DNA of 61,967 bases from contig JAYFOM010000002.1 of NCBI GenBank assembly GCA_034932685.1, positions 1-61,967 of the forward strand, read 5' to 3'. Shown piece after piece: positions 54,127 through 61,967 of this stretch. The translations under genes and the position numbers were made by a program. The notes below the pieces were generated by a model. That model made no database searches, was not told the DNA's origin, and was given only the letters and a program-made list of their open reading frames with translations. Every line of letters starts with the position of its first letter. Within the stretch, counting starts at the first letter, position 1. The DNA is from JAQUCI01 sp034932685 (GTDB lineage: Bacteria > Bacillota_I > Bacilli_A > Erysipelotrichales > Erysipelotrichaceae).

Positions 54127-54201
54127 AGCGTATCGTAGATAGTTTGTCAAACATTACAATCTGAGTGTGATAGAATAGTATCGAAATAAGGAGATGACTA
54201 A

Positions 54202-56046
54202 ATGTTTGATATTATCGTTGTTGGTGGTGGTCATGCTGGTTCAGAAGCTGCTCTAGCTTGCGCTAGGATAGGGTTTAAGACCGCTCTTATCACACTAAAT
54301 ATAAATATGATTGCTTCAATGCCTTGTAATCCATCAATTGGTGGACCAGCAAAAGGTATTGTGGTAAAAGAAATAGATGCTCTTGGTGGTGAGATGGGAA
54401 AAGTAGCAGATCTTACAGCGTTACAATTCAAGATGCTAAATACCAATAAAGGACCAGGGGTACAGTCGCTACGTGTTCAATCAGATAAAATTGCTTATAA
54501 AAAAATGATGCAGACAACCCTTCTAAATCAAGATAATCTAACGATCATTGAAGCAATGGTAGAAGATATTCTTGTAAGTAACGATAAGATAGAAGGGGTT
54601 GTTTTAGCTGATGACACAATCATCAAGTGTAAGAAATTGATCCTTACAACTGGCACTTATATGAGTAGTAAGATAATGGTTGGTGATCAAATTACCCTAA
54701 GTGGTCCTGATGATGATCCTACAACATTTAAATTAGCCCAAGCTTTAAGAAGAATGGGTCTATCAACATTCCGTCTAAAAACGGGTACCCCAGCACGGGT
54801 GCTTACAAGCTCAATTGATTTTAGTCAAGCAAGTATTCAACCAGGTAGTAGTGAGTTTTATAGTTTTCACTATCAAACAACACCAGATATGGTAATCAAA
54901 GAGCAACTACCCTGTTATCTGATTTATACCAGTGCCGATACCCATGAAATAATAAGGAGTAACATTCACTTATCTTCAATGTACTCTGGAGTTGTTGAAG
55001 GGAAAGGCCCACGTTATTGTCCGTCAATTGAAGATAAATTAGTTCGTTTTGCTCAGAAAGATCGTCATCAGATATTCCTTGAACCAGAGTCATTAACGCT
55101 TGATACCACATATATTCAAGGTTTTTCAACATCACTACCACATCATGTTCAAGAGAAAATGATCAGATCTTTACCAGGATTGCAAAACTGTATAATTATG
55201 AAATATGCGTACGCTATCGAATATGATGCGATTGACCCATTACAATTAAAACCAACGCTTGAGACCAAAAAGATTAGTGGTCTATATTGTGCTGGACAGA
55301 TCATTGGTACTTCTGGCTATGAAGAGGCGGCTGGTTTAGGACTTTTAGCTGGTATAAACGCAACCCTATCATTAAAAGAAGAAGCACCACTTATCTTAAG
55401 ACGGGATGAAGCATACATTGGGGTCATGATTGATGATCTAGTGACAAAAGGAACAAACGAACCGTATCGCTTACTTACATCAAGAGCTGAATATCGCTTA
55501 CTATTAAGACATGACAATGCTTTTAGTCGTTTGATCGAATACGGTAAAGGTTGTGGCTTAGTTAAAGCTGAACAATATGAGTATTATCTAAAACAGAAAA
55601 AATATTTAAGCAGTTTAATGCTTTATCTTGAAAACAAGATTGTTAAACCAGATGAAGTAAATCCTTATTTGATAAAACAAGACTATCAACCATTAACTGA
55701 ACCAATGCGACTTTATGATCTGATAAAAAGACCTCATATAAGCTTAAAAGAGCTAAGTGAACATTTAGATCAAACATACCCTGATACTATTTTAAAACAA
55801 GCTGAGATCAATATTAAATACGCCGGATACATCACAAAAGAGATCAAAGAAACAGAAAAACTGATTTCAATGGAAAAATTAAAACTTAATGATATTGATT
55901 ATGATCAAATAATCAATCTATCATTAGAAAGTAGACAAAAACTAAAAGAAATAAACCCATTAACATTAGGTCAAGCCAGTCGAATTTCAGGCGTCAACCC
56001 AGCAGATATAGCCGTCTTGGCAGTCTATCTAAAACAAAGGCGATAG
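54202..56046 (+). CDS. mnmG: tRNA uridine-5-carboxymethylaminomethyl modification enzyme MnmG
   Basis: MnmG (GidA) with MnmE modifies U34 of tRNAs using FAD. The FAD-binding VGGGHAGSEAALA is at residues 7-19; the PCNPSIGGPAKG and GPGVQSLRVQSDK blocks and the C-terminal LLTSRAEYRLLLRHDNA are classic. 614 residues, normal. The start has AAGGAG upstream and a TGATAGAAT extended -10 lies nearby. It opens the mnmG-rsmG-noc-parA-parB block, but the usual mnmE partner gene is not in the window. Confidence 0.96.
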   Translation: MFDIIVVGGGHAGSEAALACARIGFKTALITLNINMIASMPCNPSIGGPAKGIVVKEIDALGGEMGKVADLTALQFKMLNTNKGPGVQSLRVQSDKIAYKKMMQTTLLNQDNLTIIEAMVEDILVSNDKIEGVVLADDTIIKCKKLILTTGTYMSSKIMVGDQITLSGPDDDPTTFKLAQALRRMGLSTFRLKTGTPARVLTSSIDFSQASIQPGSSEFYSFHYQTTPDMVIKEQLPCYLIYTSADTHEIIRSNIHLSSMYSGVVEGKGPRYCPSIEDKLVRFAQKDRHQIFLEPESLTLDTTYIQGFSTSLPHHVQEKMIRSLPGLQNCIIMKYAYAIEYDAIDPLQLKPTLETKKISGLYCAGQIIGTSGYEEAAGLGLLAGINATLSLKEEAPLILRRDEAYIGVMIDDLVTKGTNEPYRLLTSRAEYRLLLRHDNAFSRLIEYGKGCGLVKAEQYEYYLKQKKYLSSLMLYLENKIVKPDEVNPYLIKQDYQPLTEPMRLYDLIKRPHISLKELSEHLDQTYPDTILKQAEINIKYAGYITKEIKETEKLISMEKLKLNDIDYDQIINLSLESRQKLKEINPLTLGQASRISGVNPADIAVLAVYLKQRR

Positions 56047-56109
56047 ATTTAAGAAATCGATTTTTAAGCGGGTATAAATTTGTTATAATGATTTATACGG
56101 AGGATAAGC

Positions 56110-56808
56110 ATGACGGTTGAAAAGTTTATCGAACAATTGGCCGTAGATGGTATCAATCTGTCACAGGTACAATTATCACAATTTGAAAGTTATGCTCATT
56201 TACTTATTGAGTGGAACGAAGTAATGAATCTTACAGCGATAACTTCCTTTGAAGATATCTATGAAAAACACTTCTATGACAGTGCCTTGCCATTTCTTGA
56301 GTATCCACCAAGCGGTAGCTTGTGTGATGTTGGTAGTGGTGCAGGATTTCCAGGCGTCGTGCTTAAGATAATATATCCAAGCTTAAATGTGGTATTGCTT
56401 GAACCACTTAAAAAAAGAACGAATTTTTTAGCTACAGTTATCACCGAGTTAAAACTTGAAGATATCGTTGTTATCAACCAAAGAGCAGAAGATTATGTTA
56501 AGCTTAAACGCGAACAGTTTGATTGGGTAACAGCAAGAGCTGTTGCTAATCTAGCTATCTTAGCCGAGTTATGTTTACCTTTAGTAAAAGTTGATGGCTA
56601 TTTTATGGCACTAAAAGGAAGTAATGCTGATGTAGAGTATCAACAAGCAAAAAAAGCAGTAACTATTTTAGGAGCTAAACTAAATAGTCTAAGCAATAAA
56701 CCACTGAACCAAGAGATAACGCGGAATAATCTTTTATTCCAGAAGTTTGATAAAACCCCAATAAAGTATCCACGCAACTACGCACAGATTAAAAATAGAC
56801 CATTATAA
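56110..56808 (+). CDS. rsmG: 16S rRNA m7G527 methyltransferase RsmG
   Basis: RsmG methylates G527 in the 530 loop; loss gives streptomycin resistance. SAM-binding DVGSGAGFPGVVLK is near residues 74-87, and WVTARAVA near 139-146. 232 residues, normal. A TATAAT before the gene may give a secondary promoter. It lies ten bases before noc. Confidence 0.95.
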   Translation: MTVEKFIEQLAVDGINLSQVQLSQFESYAHLLIEWNEVMNLTAITSFEDIYEKHFYDSALPFLEYPPSGSLCDVGSGAGFPGVVLKIIYPSLNVVLLEPLKKRTNFLATVITELKLEDIVVINQRAEDYVKLKREQFDWVTARAVANLAILAELCLPLVKVDGYFMALKGSNADVEYQQAKKAVTILGAKLNSLSNKPLNQEITRNNLLFQKFDKTPIKYPRNYAQIKNRPL

Positions 56809-56818
56809 AGGAGTTTAC

Positions 56819-57592
56819 ATGAAGAATTCGTTAGCTATATCAATTGATCAAATAAAACCAAATCGTCATCAACCGCGATTAAATTTTAATGATGAGAGTA
56901 TTTTTGAACTAGCCCAATCGATAAGAGAAAATGGCTTGATACAACCAATAGTTGTAAGAGCTAGTGAAGATAGTTATGAAATAGTAGCAGGAGAGCGACG
57001 TTATCGCGCTTGTGTGTTAGCTGGTTTAACAATGATTCCAGCAATCATTATGGACGCTAGTGATGATCAATCGGCACAGCTTGCGTTAATTGAGAATATC
57101 CAGCGGGAAGATCTAAGTGCGATTGAAGAAGCCAAGGCTTTTTTAACTATTATTAGAAATAACAGTTATACTCAAGAAGAGTTTGCGAAAAAGATTGGCA
57201 AATCACAATCAACGATAGCTAACAAGATAAGACTATTGGAATTACCACAAGAAATACAAGAAGCGGTTGTTACGCGAAAGATAACCGAAAGGCATGCTAG
57301 AGCTTTATTAAGCCTTGATGAACCAAGACAACTTGATGTCTATCAAAAGATTGTTGATAAAGGTTTCAATGTTAAGCAAACTGAAGAGTATGTTAAAATT
57401 ATAAACACACAGGATGATAAAGAAAAAACAAAGACAAATACAACAAGAGGTTTCTCACGTAATCAATTAATAGCTGTTAATACCATTAAACAAGCGATCG
57501 AAATGATCAAAAAGATGGGTATTGCAATAGAGGTACAGGAAGAAGAAACGATATTAGATCGCAGGATAATCGTTAAATTCCCGAAAGAATAG
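56819..57592 (+). CDS. noc: Nucleoid occlusion protein Noc (ParB paralogue)
   Basis: Noc is a CTP-dependent ParB paralogue that blocks division over the nucleoid. The CTP-binding GERRYRA box is at residues 59-65 and ENIQREDL at 92-99; the helix-turn-helix follows. By alignment with published ParB/Noc specificity positions, residues Gln130, Lys136 and Arg158 match the Noc set; the fourth position is Glu141, not Lys. The N terminus lacks the long amphipathic membrane-targeting helix of Bacillus Noc, starting directly at MKNSLAISIDQIKPN. 257 residues. AAGGAG precedes the ATG at 56819. Confidence 0.85.
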   Translation: MKNSLAISIDQIKPNRHQPRLNFNDESIFELAQSIRENGLIQPIVVRASEDSYEIVAGERRYRACVLAGLTMIPAIIMDASDDQSAQLALIENIQREDLSAIEEAKAFLTIIRNNSYTQEEFAKKIGKSQSTIANKIRLLELPQEIQEAVVTRKITERHARALLSLDEPRQLDVYQKIVDKGFNVKQTEEYVKIINTQDDKEKTKTNTTRGFSRNQLIAVNTIKQAIEMIKKMGIAIEVQEEETILDRRIIVKFPKE

Positions 57593-57602
57593 AGGTCAGC
57601 TT

Positions 57603-58379
57603 ATGGGTAAGATAATAGCTATTGCCAATCAAAAAGGCGGAGTAGGAAAAACAACCACCAGTGTTAATTTGGCGGCTGGTTTAGCTTACTTAAAAAAGAA
57701 GGTATTGTTAGTAGATTTTGATTCGCAAGCTAATGCCACACAAGGCGTAGGGGCTAGCAGACAAACAATAAAGAAAAGTGTTTATGATTTAATACTAGGT
57801 GAGTGTGTGGTGGCTGATGTCGTTCGCAATCTAAAAGAACCACCTATGGACTTGATTCCAGCAACAATCGAACTAGCTGGTGCTGATCTTCAAATGGCTG
57901 AGTTTAAACTTGGTCGTGAGAAGCTTTTAAAGAATAAGCTTGATATGGTTAAAGATGAATATGATTTTATCATCATTGATTGTCCACCATCATTAGGCTT
58001 ACTTAATACTAATGCTTTAACAGCGGCTGATACCGTCATTATTCCAGTACAATGTGAATATTATGCTTTGGAGGGTTTAACCCAACTATTATCAACGATT
58101 CGTTTAGTTAATCGTTTGTTTAATAATAAGCTTAAGATTGAAGGAGTTTTACTTACAATGTATGATTCTCATACTAACTTAAGTAAAGAAGTACAACAAG
58201 AAGTTCGTAAGTACTTTAAAGAAATTGTATACCAAGCCTATATCCCACGCTCAATTCGCTTCGCTGAAGCGCCATCCAAAGGAGAATCAATCTTTCAGTA
58301 TGATATAAGATCAGAAGGGGCTAAAGCCTATGCGGCAGTAGTCAAAGAGATTTTAGCTAAAAATGAAAGGGATAAATAA
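57603..58379 (+). CDS. parA: Chromosome partitioning ATPase ParA (Soj)
   Basis: ParA is a dimerising ATPase that segregates ParB-parS complexes and tunes DnaA activity in Bacillus. The deviant Walker A KGGVGKTTT is at residues 11-19, with Lys12 and Lys16; Walker B FIIIDCPPS is near 120. 258 residues, normal. It overlaps the possible long form of parB. Confidence 0.95.
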   Translation: MGKIIAIANQKGGVGKTTTSVNLAAGLAYLKKKVLLVDFDSQANATQGVGASRQTIKKSVYDLILGECVVADVVRNLKEPPMDLIPATIELAGADLQMAEFKLGREKLLKNKLDMVKDEYDFIIIDCPPSLGLLNTNALTAADTVIIPVQCEYYALEGLTQLLSTIRLVNRLFNNKLKIEGVLLTMYDSHTNLSKEVQQEVRKYFKEIVYQAYIPRSIRFAEAPSKGESIFQYDIRSEGAKAYAAVVKEILAKNERDK

Positions 58380-58380
58380 A

Positions 58381-59241
58381 GTGGAAAACAAACGTTTAGG
58401 TAAAGGATTAGATGCAATCTTTGGTGAGAATCTATCTGAAATATTAGAAGAAATGCAACAAGATGAAAACAGTTTACGTAATGAAATCAAGGTCTTAGAT
58501 ATTAGACCTAATCCATATCAACCACGTAAGAATTTTGATCGTGAAAAACTTACTGAACTTGCCCAATCAATCAAAGAACATGGTGTGTTTACACCAATCT
58601 TGGTAAGACAAGGTATTACCGGTTATGAACTTATTGCAGGTGAAAGAAGACTTAGAGCTTGTAAAGAAGCAGGCCTTGAAACCATACCAGCTATCATCTT
58701 AGAGTTAAGTGATGAAAAGATGATGGAGATATCAGTCTTAGAAAACATTCAAAGAGAAGACTTGAACGCAATTGAAGAAGCAACAGCTTATAATACATTA
58801 TTAGTAAACTTAGCTTATACCCAAGATCAACTAGCGCAACGACTAGGTAAATCAAGAACCCATATTACCAATATGCTAAGAATCTTACGTTTACCTCAAG
58901 AAATTCAACAAATGGTTATGGATGAAAAGTTAACAATGGGCCATGTTAGACCACTGATCACCTTAGATGATGAACATAAGATGATCGCACTAGCTGAAAA
59001 GATCATCAAAGAAGGATTATCAGTAAGAGAAGTCGAACAATTACTCAAGCCGACCGTAACTAAAGTAAAACCAGAGGTTAAACCAGATATCTTCTTAGAG
59101 AATGTTAAGCAAATTATGGAGAATAAACTACAGACAAAAACGGAAGTAACCAAAAATAAACTAATCATCCACTATGAAGACGTTGATGATCTAAATCGAA
59201 TACTAGAAATACTTGATTGTTTAGAAGAAGAGAATGATTGA
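58381..59241 (+). CDS. parB: Chromosome partitioning protein ParB (Spo0J)
   Basis: ParB loads on parS and slides as a CTP-bound clamp. The N-terminal LGKGLDAIFG helix that binds ParA is at residues 6-15, the CTPase GERRLRA box at 88-94, and the DNA-reading helix-turn-helix ends with SRTHITNML. At the published parS/Noc discrimination sites it has Arg159 and Gly187, which fit parS binding. The start is set at GTG 58381, nine bases after AAAGGG; an ATG at 58363 is possible. 286 residues. Two perfect parS sites are at 4714 and 6085. Confidence 0.95.
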   Translation: MENKRLGKGLDAIFGENLSEILEEMQQDENSLRNEIKVLDIRPNPYQPRKNFDREKLTELAQSIKEHGVFTPILVRQGITGYELIAGERRLRACKEAGLETIPAIILELSDEKMMEISVLENIQREDLNAIEEATAYNTLLVNLAYTQDQLAQRLGKSRTHITNMLRILRLPQEIQQMVMDEKLTMGHVRPLITLDDEHKMIALAEKIIKEGLSVREVEQLLKPTVTKVKPEVKPDIFLENVKQIMENKLQTKTEVTKNKLIIHYEDVDDLNRILEILDCLEEEND

Positions 59242-59261
59242 TATAATTCAAAATTAAAACG

Positions 59262-59308
59262 ATCCCTTTACATAGATATGCATATGCAAATCAAGTGAAG
59301 GGATTTTT
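59262..59308 (+). terminator. Terminator after parB
   Basis: ATCCCTTTAC (59262-59271) pairs with GTGAAGGGAT (59295-59304) in a ten-base-pair stem (one G-U), followed by a T run. The loop contains a small ATATGCATAT palindrome. Confidence 0.8.
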
Positions 59309-59900
59309 CTTTGGAGTAATTATTTGTTGAAAGAATAAATATTTGGTGGGCTAGAAGTGATCGACGATTGAGAACAATCGCTTAATCACGCGGTAGACGT
59401 AATTTAGATTTATGACGAAAATGAAAATAAACTATTCAAAAAAATTATAAAAGAAATAAGAGTTAGTAATACACATAGATAGCGAATTGTGTATGATTAT
59501 GTTTTGCTTTATATTAGTTTGCTTCAGATATTGATTATTATAACTATAAATAAAGAGTAGATGATTATGAGGATTGATAATAATAACTTTCGCGAACTAC
59601 CAAAATATTGAAAACAATAAAAGATATACTCATTAAATTATAAATAGTGTATAAATACGAAAGAAATATGTTGAAACACATATAATATTGATTTATATTA
59701 TTCATATACAATAAATTATTTCTTTCTCTAATAGAAGTGGTATTTGGCATAGTCGTATCATCGATGGATAAAATCGATGGATATTAAAGATATCTATCAG
59801 TTTATTTCAAACAAATAGAAGGCGAGGCATCTGAAATGAAATAAGATAATAATTACTTAAATCGAGAGAGAATAGGTTTATTAACAGAAAAGAGGCAATT
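59309..59900. other. Non-coding accessory gap upstream of the secreted-protein gene
   Basis: No convincing gene is seen in these 590 AT-rich bases; short open frames have poor codon texture. A hairpin GTGAT...ATCAC with an inner CGATTG/CAATCG stem lies at 59357-59389. At 59788-59835, GATATCTATCA...CAAACA...AGGCATC weakly resembles the hairpin of repeats A and B. The region likely carries the promoter of the gene at 59901. Confidence 0.4.
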
Positions 59901-60653
59901 ATGAATAAAAAAATATTTACAATATTATTCTCGTTTTTATTTATTTTTACTATAATTATTCCTATAAAAGCAGAAGGCACAGAGATATATTCGACAAAAA
60001 TACCGGATAAAATGTTGCCATACTCTGAAATAAAGTTTGTTGATTCAACTCATTACGTTATTCTTGAAGGTGGATTAGCATATGATTTAACTACTAGTAA
60101 TACAAATGATCATAAAACTCCGGGCATTCCCGAGCCGGTAGCTGGAGTCACAGTCACCTATGCCAGTGATGGTTATTTACAATATATCTATTTTCCTGAT
60201 GGAGTAATTAATCCATTGCTTCAATCTCAATCATTAATCTCTGCTTCTAGTTCAATTACAACCAGAGTTATTATACCTGATGGCTATTCAGTAGTAGCAC
60301 AATGGGGAAGTAATAATAATACTCTTTATCAAAATGAAGTTGAAGAATATAGAATAGGAGTAGGTCGCGGTACTACATTTAGCGATGCTATTGGTCAGGG
60401 TAACTTAACAAATATTAAAGGCTCTGTAGCGACTAAATTAGCATATGATAATATTGATTTAAATACTATCGTGCGTGTTTCAACAATTAATAGTAGTGGT
60501 GTAACATATGCACGTAATATGAAAAAAACTGATGCTGGAAGTATGCCTGATGCGATAGTCGATATTTGGAAGACTGGAGTTGAGTATTGGGGCTATACAT
60601 GGAATTCATCATTTAGTATGCCCTATACAGTAACCATTGGACATGCTTATTAA
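59901..60653 (+). CDS. Secreted protein of unknown function
   Basis: I do not recognise this 250-residue protein. A strong Sec signal peptide (MNKKIFTILF then a hydrophobic core) ends at PIKAEG near residue 27, similar to the end of the signal on the 6723-7307 protein. The mature part is Thr/Ser/Asn-rich with predicted beta strands. Its C terminus (DIWKTGVEYWGYTWNSS and YTVTIGHAY) is aromatic. There are no Cys pairs and no anchor motif, so it is likely released. The start at 59901 has AGAGG upstream. The next gene overlaps its stop. Confidence 0.75.
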   Translation: MNKKIFTILFSFLFIFTIIIPIKAEGTEIYSTKIPDKMLPYSEIKFVDSTHYVILEGGLAYDLTTSNTNDHKTPGIPEPVAGVTVTYASDGYLQYIYFPDGVINPLLQSQSLISASSSITTRVIIPDGYSVVAQWGSNNNTLYQNEVEEYRIGVGRGTTFSDAIGQGNLTNIKGSVATKLAYDNIDLNTIVRVSTINSSGVTYARNMKKTDAGSMPDAIVDIWKTGVEYWGYTWNSSFSMPYTVTIGHAY

Positions 60654-61650
60654 TAAAAGACCTGTTCTTCCTTCTCTAATTATCTTTATGTTGTTAGCAT
60701 TATTATCAGGGTGTCAAAACACTGAAGATGAAGGAATCTATATAACATTCGCTAGGACTTCAAAAGCTTTAGAAACAACTGTATTTGAGTTTAATATCAG
60801 TGATGAAGAAGTAGATTCGGTAGGATCTTTCACATATAATGCTCAGTACCCATTGGGTGTATATAGTAGAGATAAGCAAAGAATATATTACTCAGCCAAG
60901 TCTGAGGATGGTCGTGGTGATCAATTGTGGGAGTATGATATTGAAACTGAAGAGCGAGCGCAACTTACTGATGGTATTTATGGGATGAATTATATTGTTC
61001 CAGTTGGGGACAGTATTTATCTGGTTGCTTGGTGTTTTGATAATGATTATAATGCATTAAACTTATACCGTTATGATATTCAAAGTAAATCGTTAGAATT
61101 ACTACAAGATGATCCAGCCTTCAACATCGGTGTTTTATCATATAGTCCAGAAAACAAGGAATTCATGTTTGCTGGTGAAGATGCGGTTGAAACATGGCAC
61201 AGGTTTGAGATACAGAGTAACGAGTATCCATTTTATCCACCTACAAACAATGTATATTCCATGAAAGATGATGAGATAAGTTTAGTTTTTTCTACTAAGG
61301 ACAATGAAGATATTGTTTCATTAGCGATGAATGATAAATATATCCTTTACCGAACAACTTCCGAATTATGGACCTTGCACGAAGATGGGTCATTTACTGG
61401 AGATAGTAACAAGCACATTTATTTAATGGATCGAGAAACTAATGAGAAAATAGAGATTACTGATGAGACATTCTTACATGTAGGTAAATTTATCTATTTA
61501 GCTAATACTGGTGATCTATATTGTCTTTATGCAGGTGATGGCTATTCGCAAATAGCCATGATTAACCTTGATAATCGAAGCTTTGTTCACAAAATTCACT
61601 TGGCGCCAACGGATGCTTTCGCAATCAATAATGGTATCGCTTTGAATTAA
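60643..61650 (+). CDS. Predicted lipoprotein, beta-propeller-like
   Basis: The protein has a lipoprotein signal with lipobox LLSGC (about residue 24) after an ATG at 60643; a TTG at 60637 is an alternative. The mature 310 residues show repeated units with YDI...YS and LYRYDIQSK, consistent with a WD40/TolB-like propeller fold, though no named family is recognised. The start overlaps the secreted-protein stop by 11 bases, so the two are translationally coupled and probably work together at the cell surface. The following 100 bases are non-coding. Confidence 0.72.
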   Translation: MLINKRPVLPSLIIFMLLALLSGCQNTEDEGIYITFARTSKALETTVFEFNISDEEVDSVGSFTYNAQYPLGVYSRDKQRIYYSAKSEDGRGDQLWEYDIETEERAQLTDGIYGMNYIVPVGDSIYLVAWCFDNDYNALNLYRYDIQSKSLELLQDDPAFNIGVLSYSPENKEFMFAGEDAVETWHRFEIQSNEYPFYPPTNNVYSMKDDEISLVFSTKDNEDIVSLAMNDKYILYRTTSELWTLHEDGSFTGDSNKHIYLMDRETNEKIEITDETFLHVGKFIYLANTGDLYCLYAGDGYSQIAMINLDNRSFVHKIHLAPTDAFAINNGIALN

Positions 61651-61754
61651 TGGATTTTAATATATATTGTGCTTATTGCAACGGGGTTATATTTTCAAGC
61701 TTATAATACAAGAGTTTAGTTATCAACATTAACAAGCTAAACTGATATCTGATT

Positions 61755-61778
61755 AAGAAGTAAACGCGTTTACTTCTT
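61755..61778. other. Perfect 24-bp palindrome at the transposase stop
   Basis: The half AAGAAGTAAACG (61755-61766) is repeated exactly as its reverse complement (61767-61778) with no spacer. Its core AAACGCGTTT resembles LacI-family operators, but it ends at the stop codon of a minus-strand transposase, so it may be a terminator stem or an IS end structure. Confidence 0.5.
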
Positions 61779-61967
61779 CAGACTGATGACAAGTACACTC
61801 TATAAAAAGGGTGTACTTTTAATTTGATAAAAACACGACCATATAGTCGTTTAGATAAGGAATTGATAGATTTATAAAGATTACTGATAGCCATCTTATC
61901 GCTTTGATGAAGCAGTAATGCCATCTTTTTCATATTCTGGGCAGCACAAGATAACCAAGCGTGATCT
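61778..61967 (-). CDS. Transposase, C-terminal fragment (cut by window edge)
   Basis: The minus-strand frame from the window edge to a TGA at 61778-61780 encodes 62 residues. They begin DHAWLSCAAQNMKKMALLL, which resembles the C-terminal end of DDE transposases of the IS1182/IS5-like group. The rest lies outside the window. The tail LKVHPFYRVYLSSV is unusual and could be read-through at the end of a full gene. A plus-strand AAGTACAC/GTGTACTT hairpin with a T run (61791-61822), probably the lipoprotein terminator, lies inside this frame. Confidence 0.65.
   Translation of the reverse strand, partial: DHAWLSCAAQNMKKMALLLHQSDKMAISNLYKSINSLSKRLYGRVFIKLKVHPFYRVYLSSV
61791..61822 (+). terminator. 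Terminator for the lipoprotein gene
   Basis: AAGTACAC (61791-61798) pairs with GTGTACTT (61811-61818) and runs into T-rich sequence. It is 140 bases past the lipoprotein stop and overlaps the convergent transposase tail. Confidence 0.65.

Noticed and set aside
59565..59750. Minus-strand 61-codon frame in the gap after parB
   Set aside because: Start-like but Tyr/Ile/Asn-rich, no RBS, no recognisable domain, and typical of chance frames in AT-rich DNA.
61755..61778. The 24-bp palindrome as a CcpA cre site
   Set aside because: The core is AAACGCGTTT, not the cre pattern, and it lies at the 3' end of genes rather than at a promoter.
1..61967. CRISPR arrays, tRNA or rRNA genes
   Set aside because: I saw no regularly spaced direct repeats, no tRNA cloverleaf sequence and no rRNA segments; the only stable RNA found is the SRP RNA and the T-box leaders.

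Overview
The window is the chromosomal replication-origin region of an AT-rich, low-GC Gram-positive bacterium (Bacillota, or a wall-bearing relative of the Mycoplasmatota such as an erysipelotrich or Izemoplasma-like lineage; the exact taxon cannot be fixed from the sequence alone). TGA is used as a stop and TGG as Trp, so the code is standard. The gene order is Bacillus-like: dnaA-dnaN-yaaA-recF-gyrB-gyrA on one side of oriC and rpmH-rnpA-yidC-jag on the other, with rsmG-noc-parA-parB further out. Intrinsic terminators and T-box leaders are the normal regulatory devices here.

Left arm (144-16788, all minus strand): fhs, recR, dnaX, tadA, SRP RNA and serS (T-box controlled, flanked by two perfect parS sites), then an accessory island (6300-8320) with a secreted protein and a small membrane protein between two diverged direct repeats, then gyrA, gyrB, recF, yaaA, dnaN, dnaA. 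The origin lies at about 16790-17268, with a cluster of DnaA boxes and an AT-rich stretch.

Right arm: rpmH, rnpA, yidC, jag, pth, mfd, rqcP, divIC, an M23/LysM/G5 cell-wall hydrolase, gpmI, an ABC-2 transporter pair and an orphan gene with a PD-(D/E)XK-like motif (plus strand, 17269-29306). Next is a minus-strand osmoprotectant ABC operon headed by a BusR-type regulator (29399-33323), an acyltransferase, a small membrane exporter and a NUDIX hydrolase. A plus-strand tmk-holB-ricT-rsmI-PAP2 block, a SIS-domain sugar enzyme and T-box-regulated metG follow (35884-43522).

A lipoprotein gene and the phosphate block pstSCAB-phoU-phoP-phoR come next on the minus strand (43589-50596), preceded by a YtrABC-like GntR/ABC operon (50697-54089). 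Then mnmG, rsmG, noc, parA and parB run on the plus strand (54202-59241). The last 2.7 kb is accessory: a 660-base non-coding gap, a secreted protein, an overlapping lipoprotein gene, and the 3' end of a transposase cut by the window edge.

Functionally the window joins replication initiation (DnaA, DnaN, RecF, gyrase, clamp loader), segregation (ParA, ParB, Noc and parS sites), translation quality and modification (RnpA, Pth, RqcP, MnmG, RsmG, RsmI, TadA), envelope biogenesis (YidC, DivIC, M23 hydrolase) and three regulated transport responses (osmolyte, phosphate, envelope-stress-like ABC). The least explained parts are the paired repeats with a conserved hairpin next to serS and gyrA, the parS site inside the serS T-box leader, and the secreted-protein loci.
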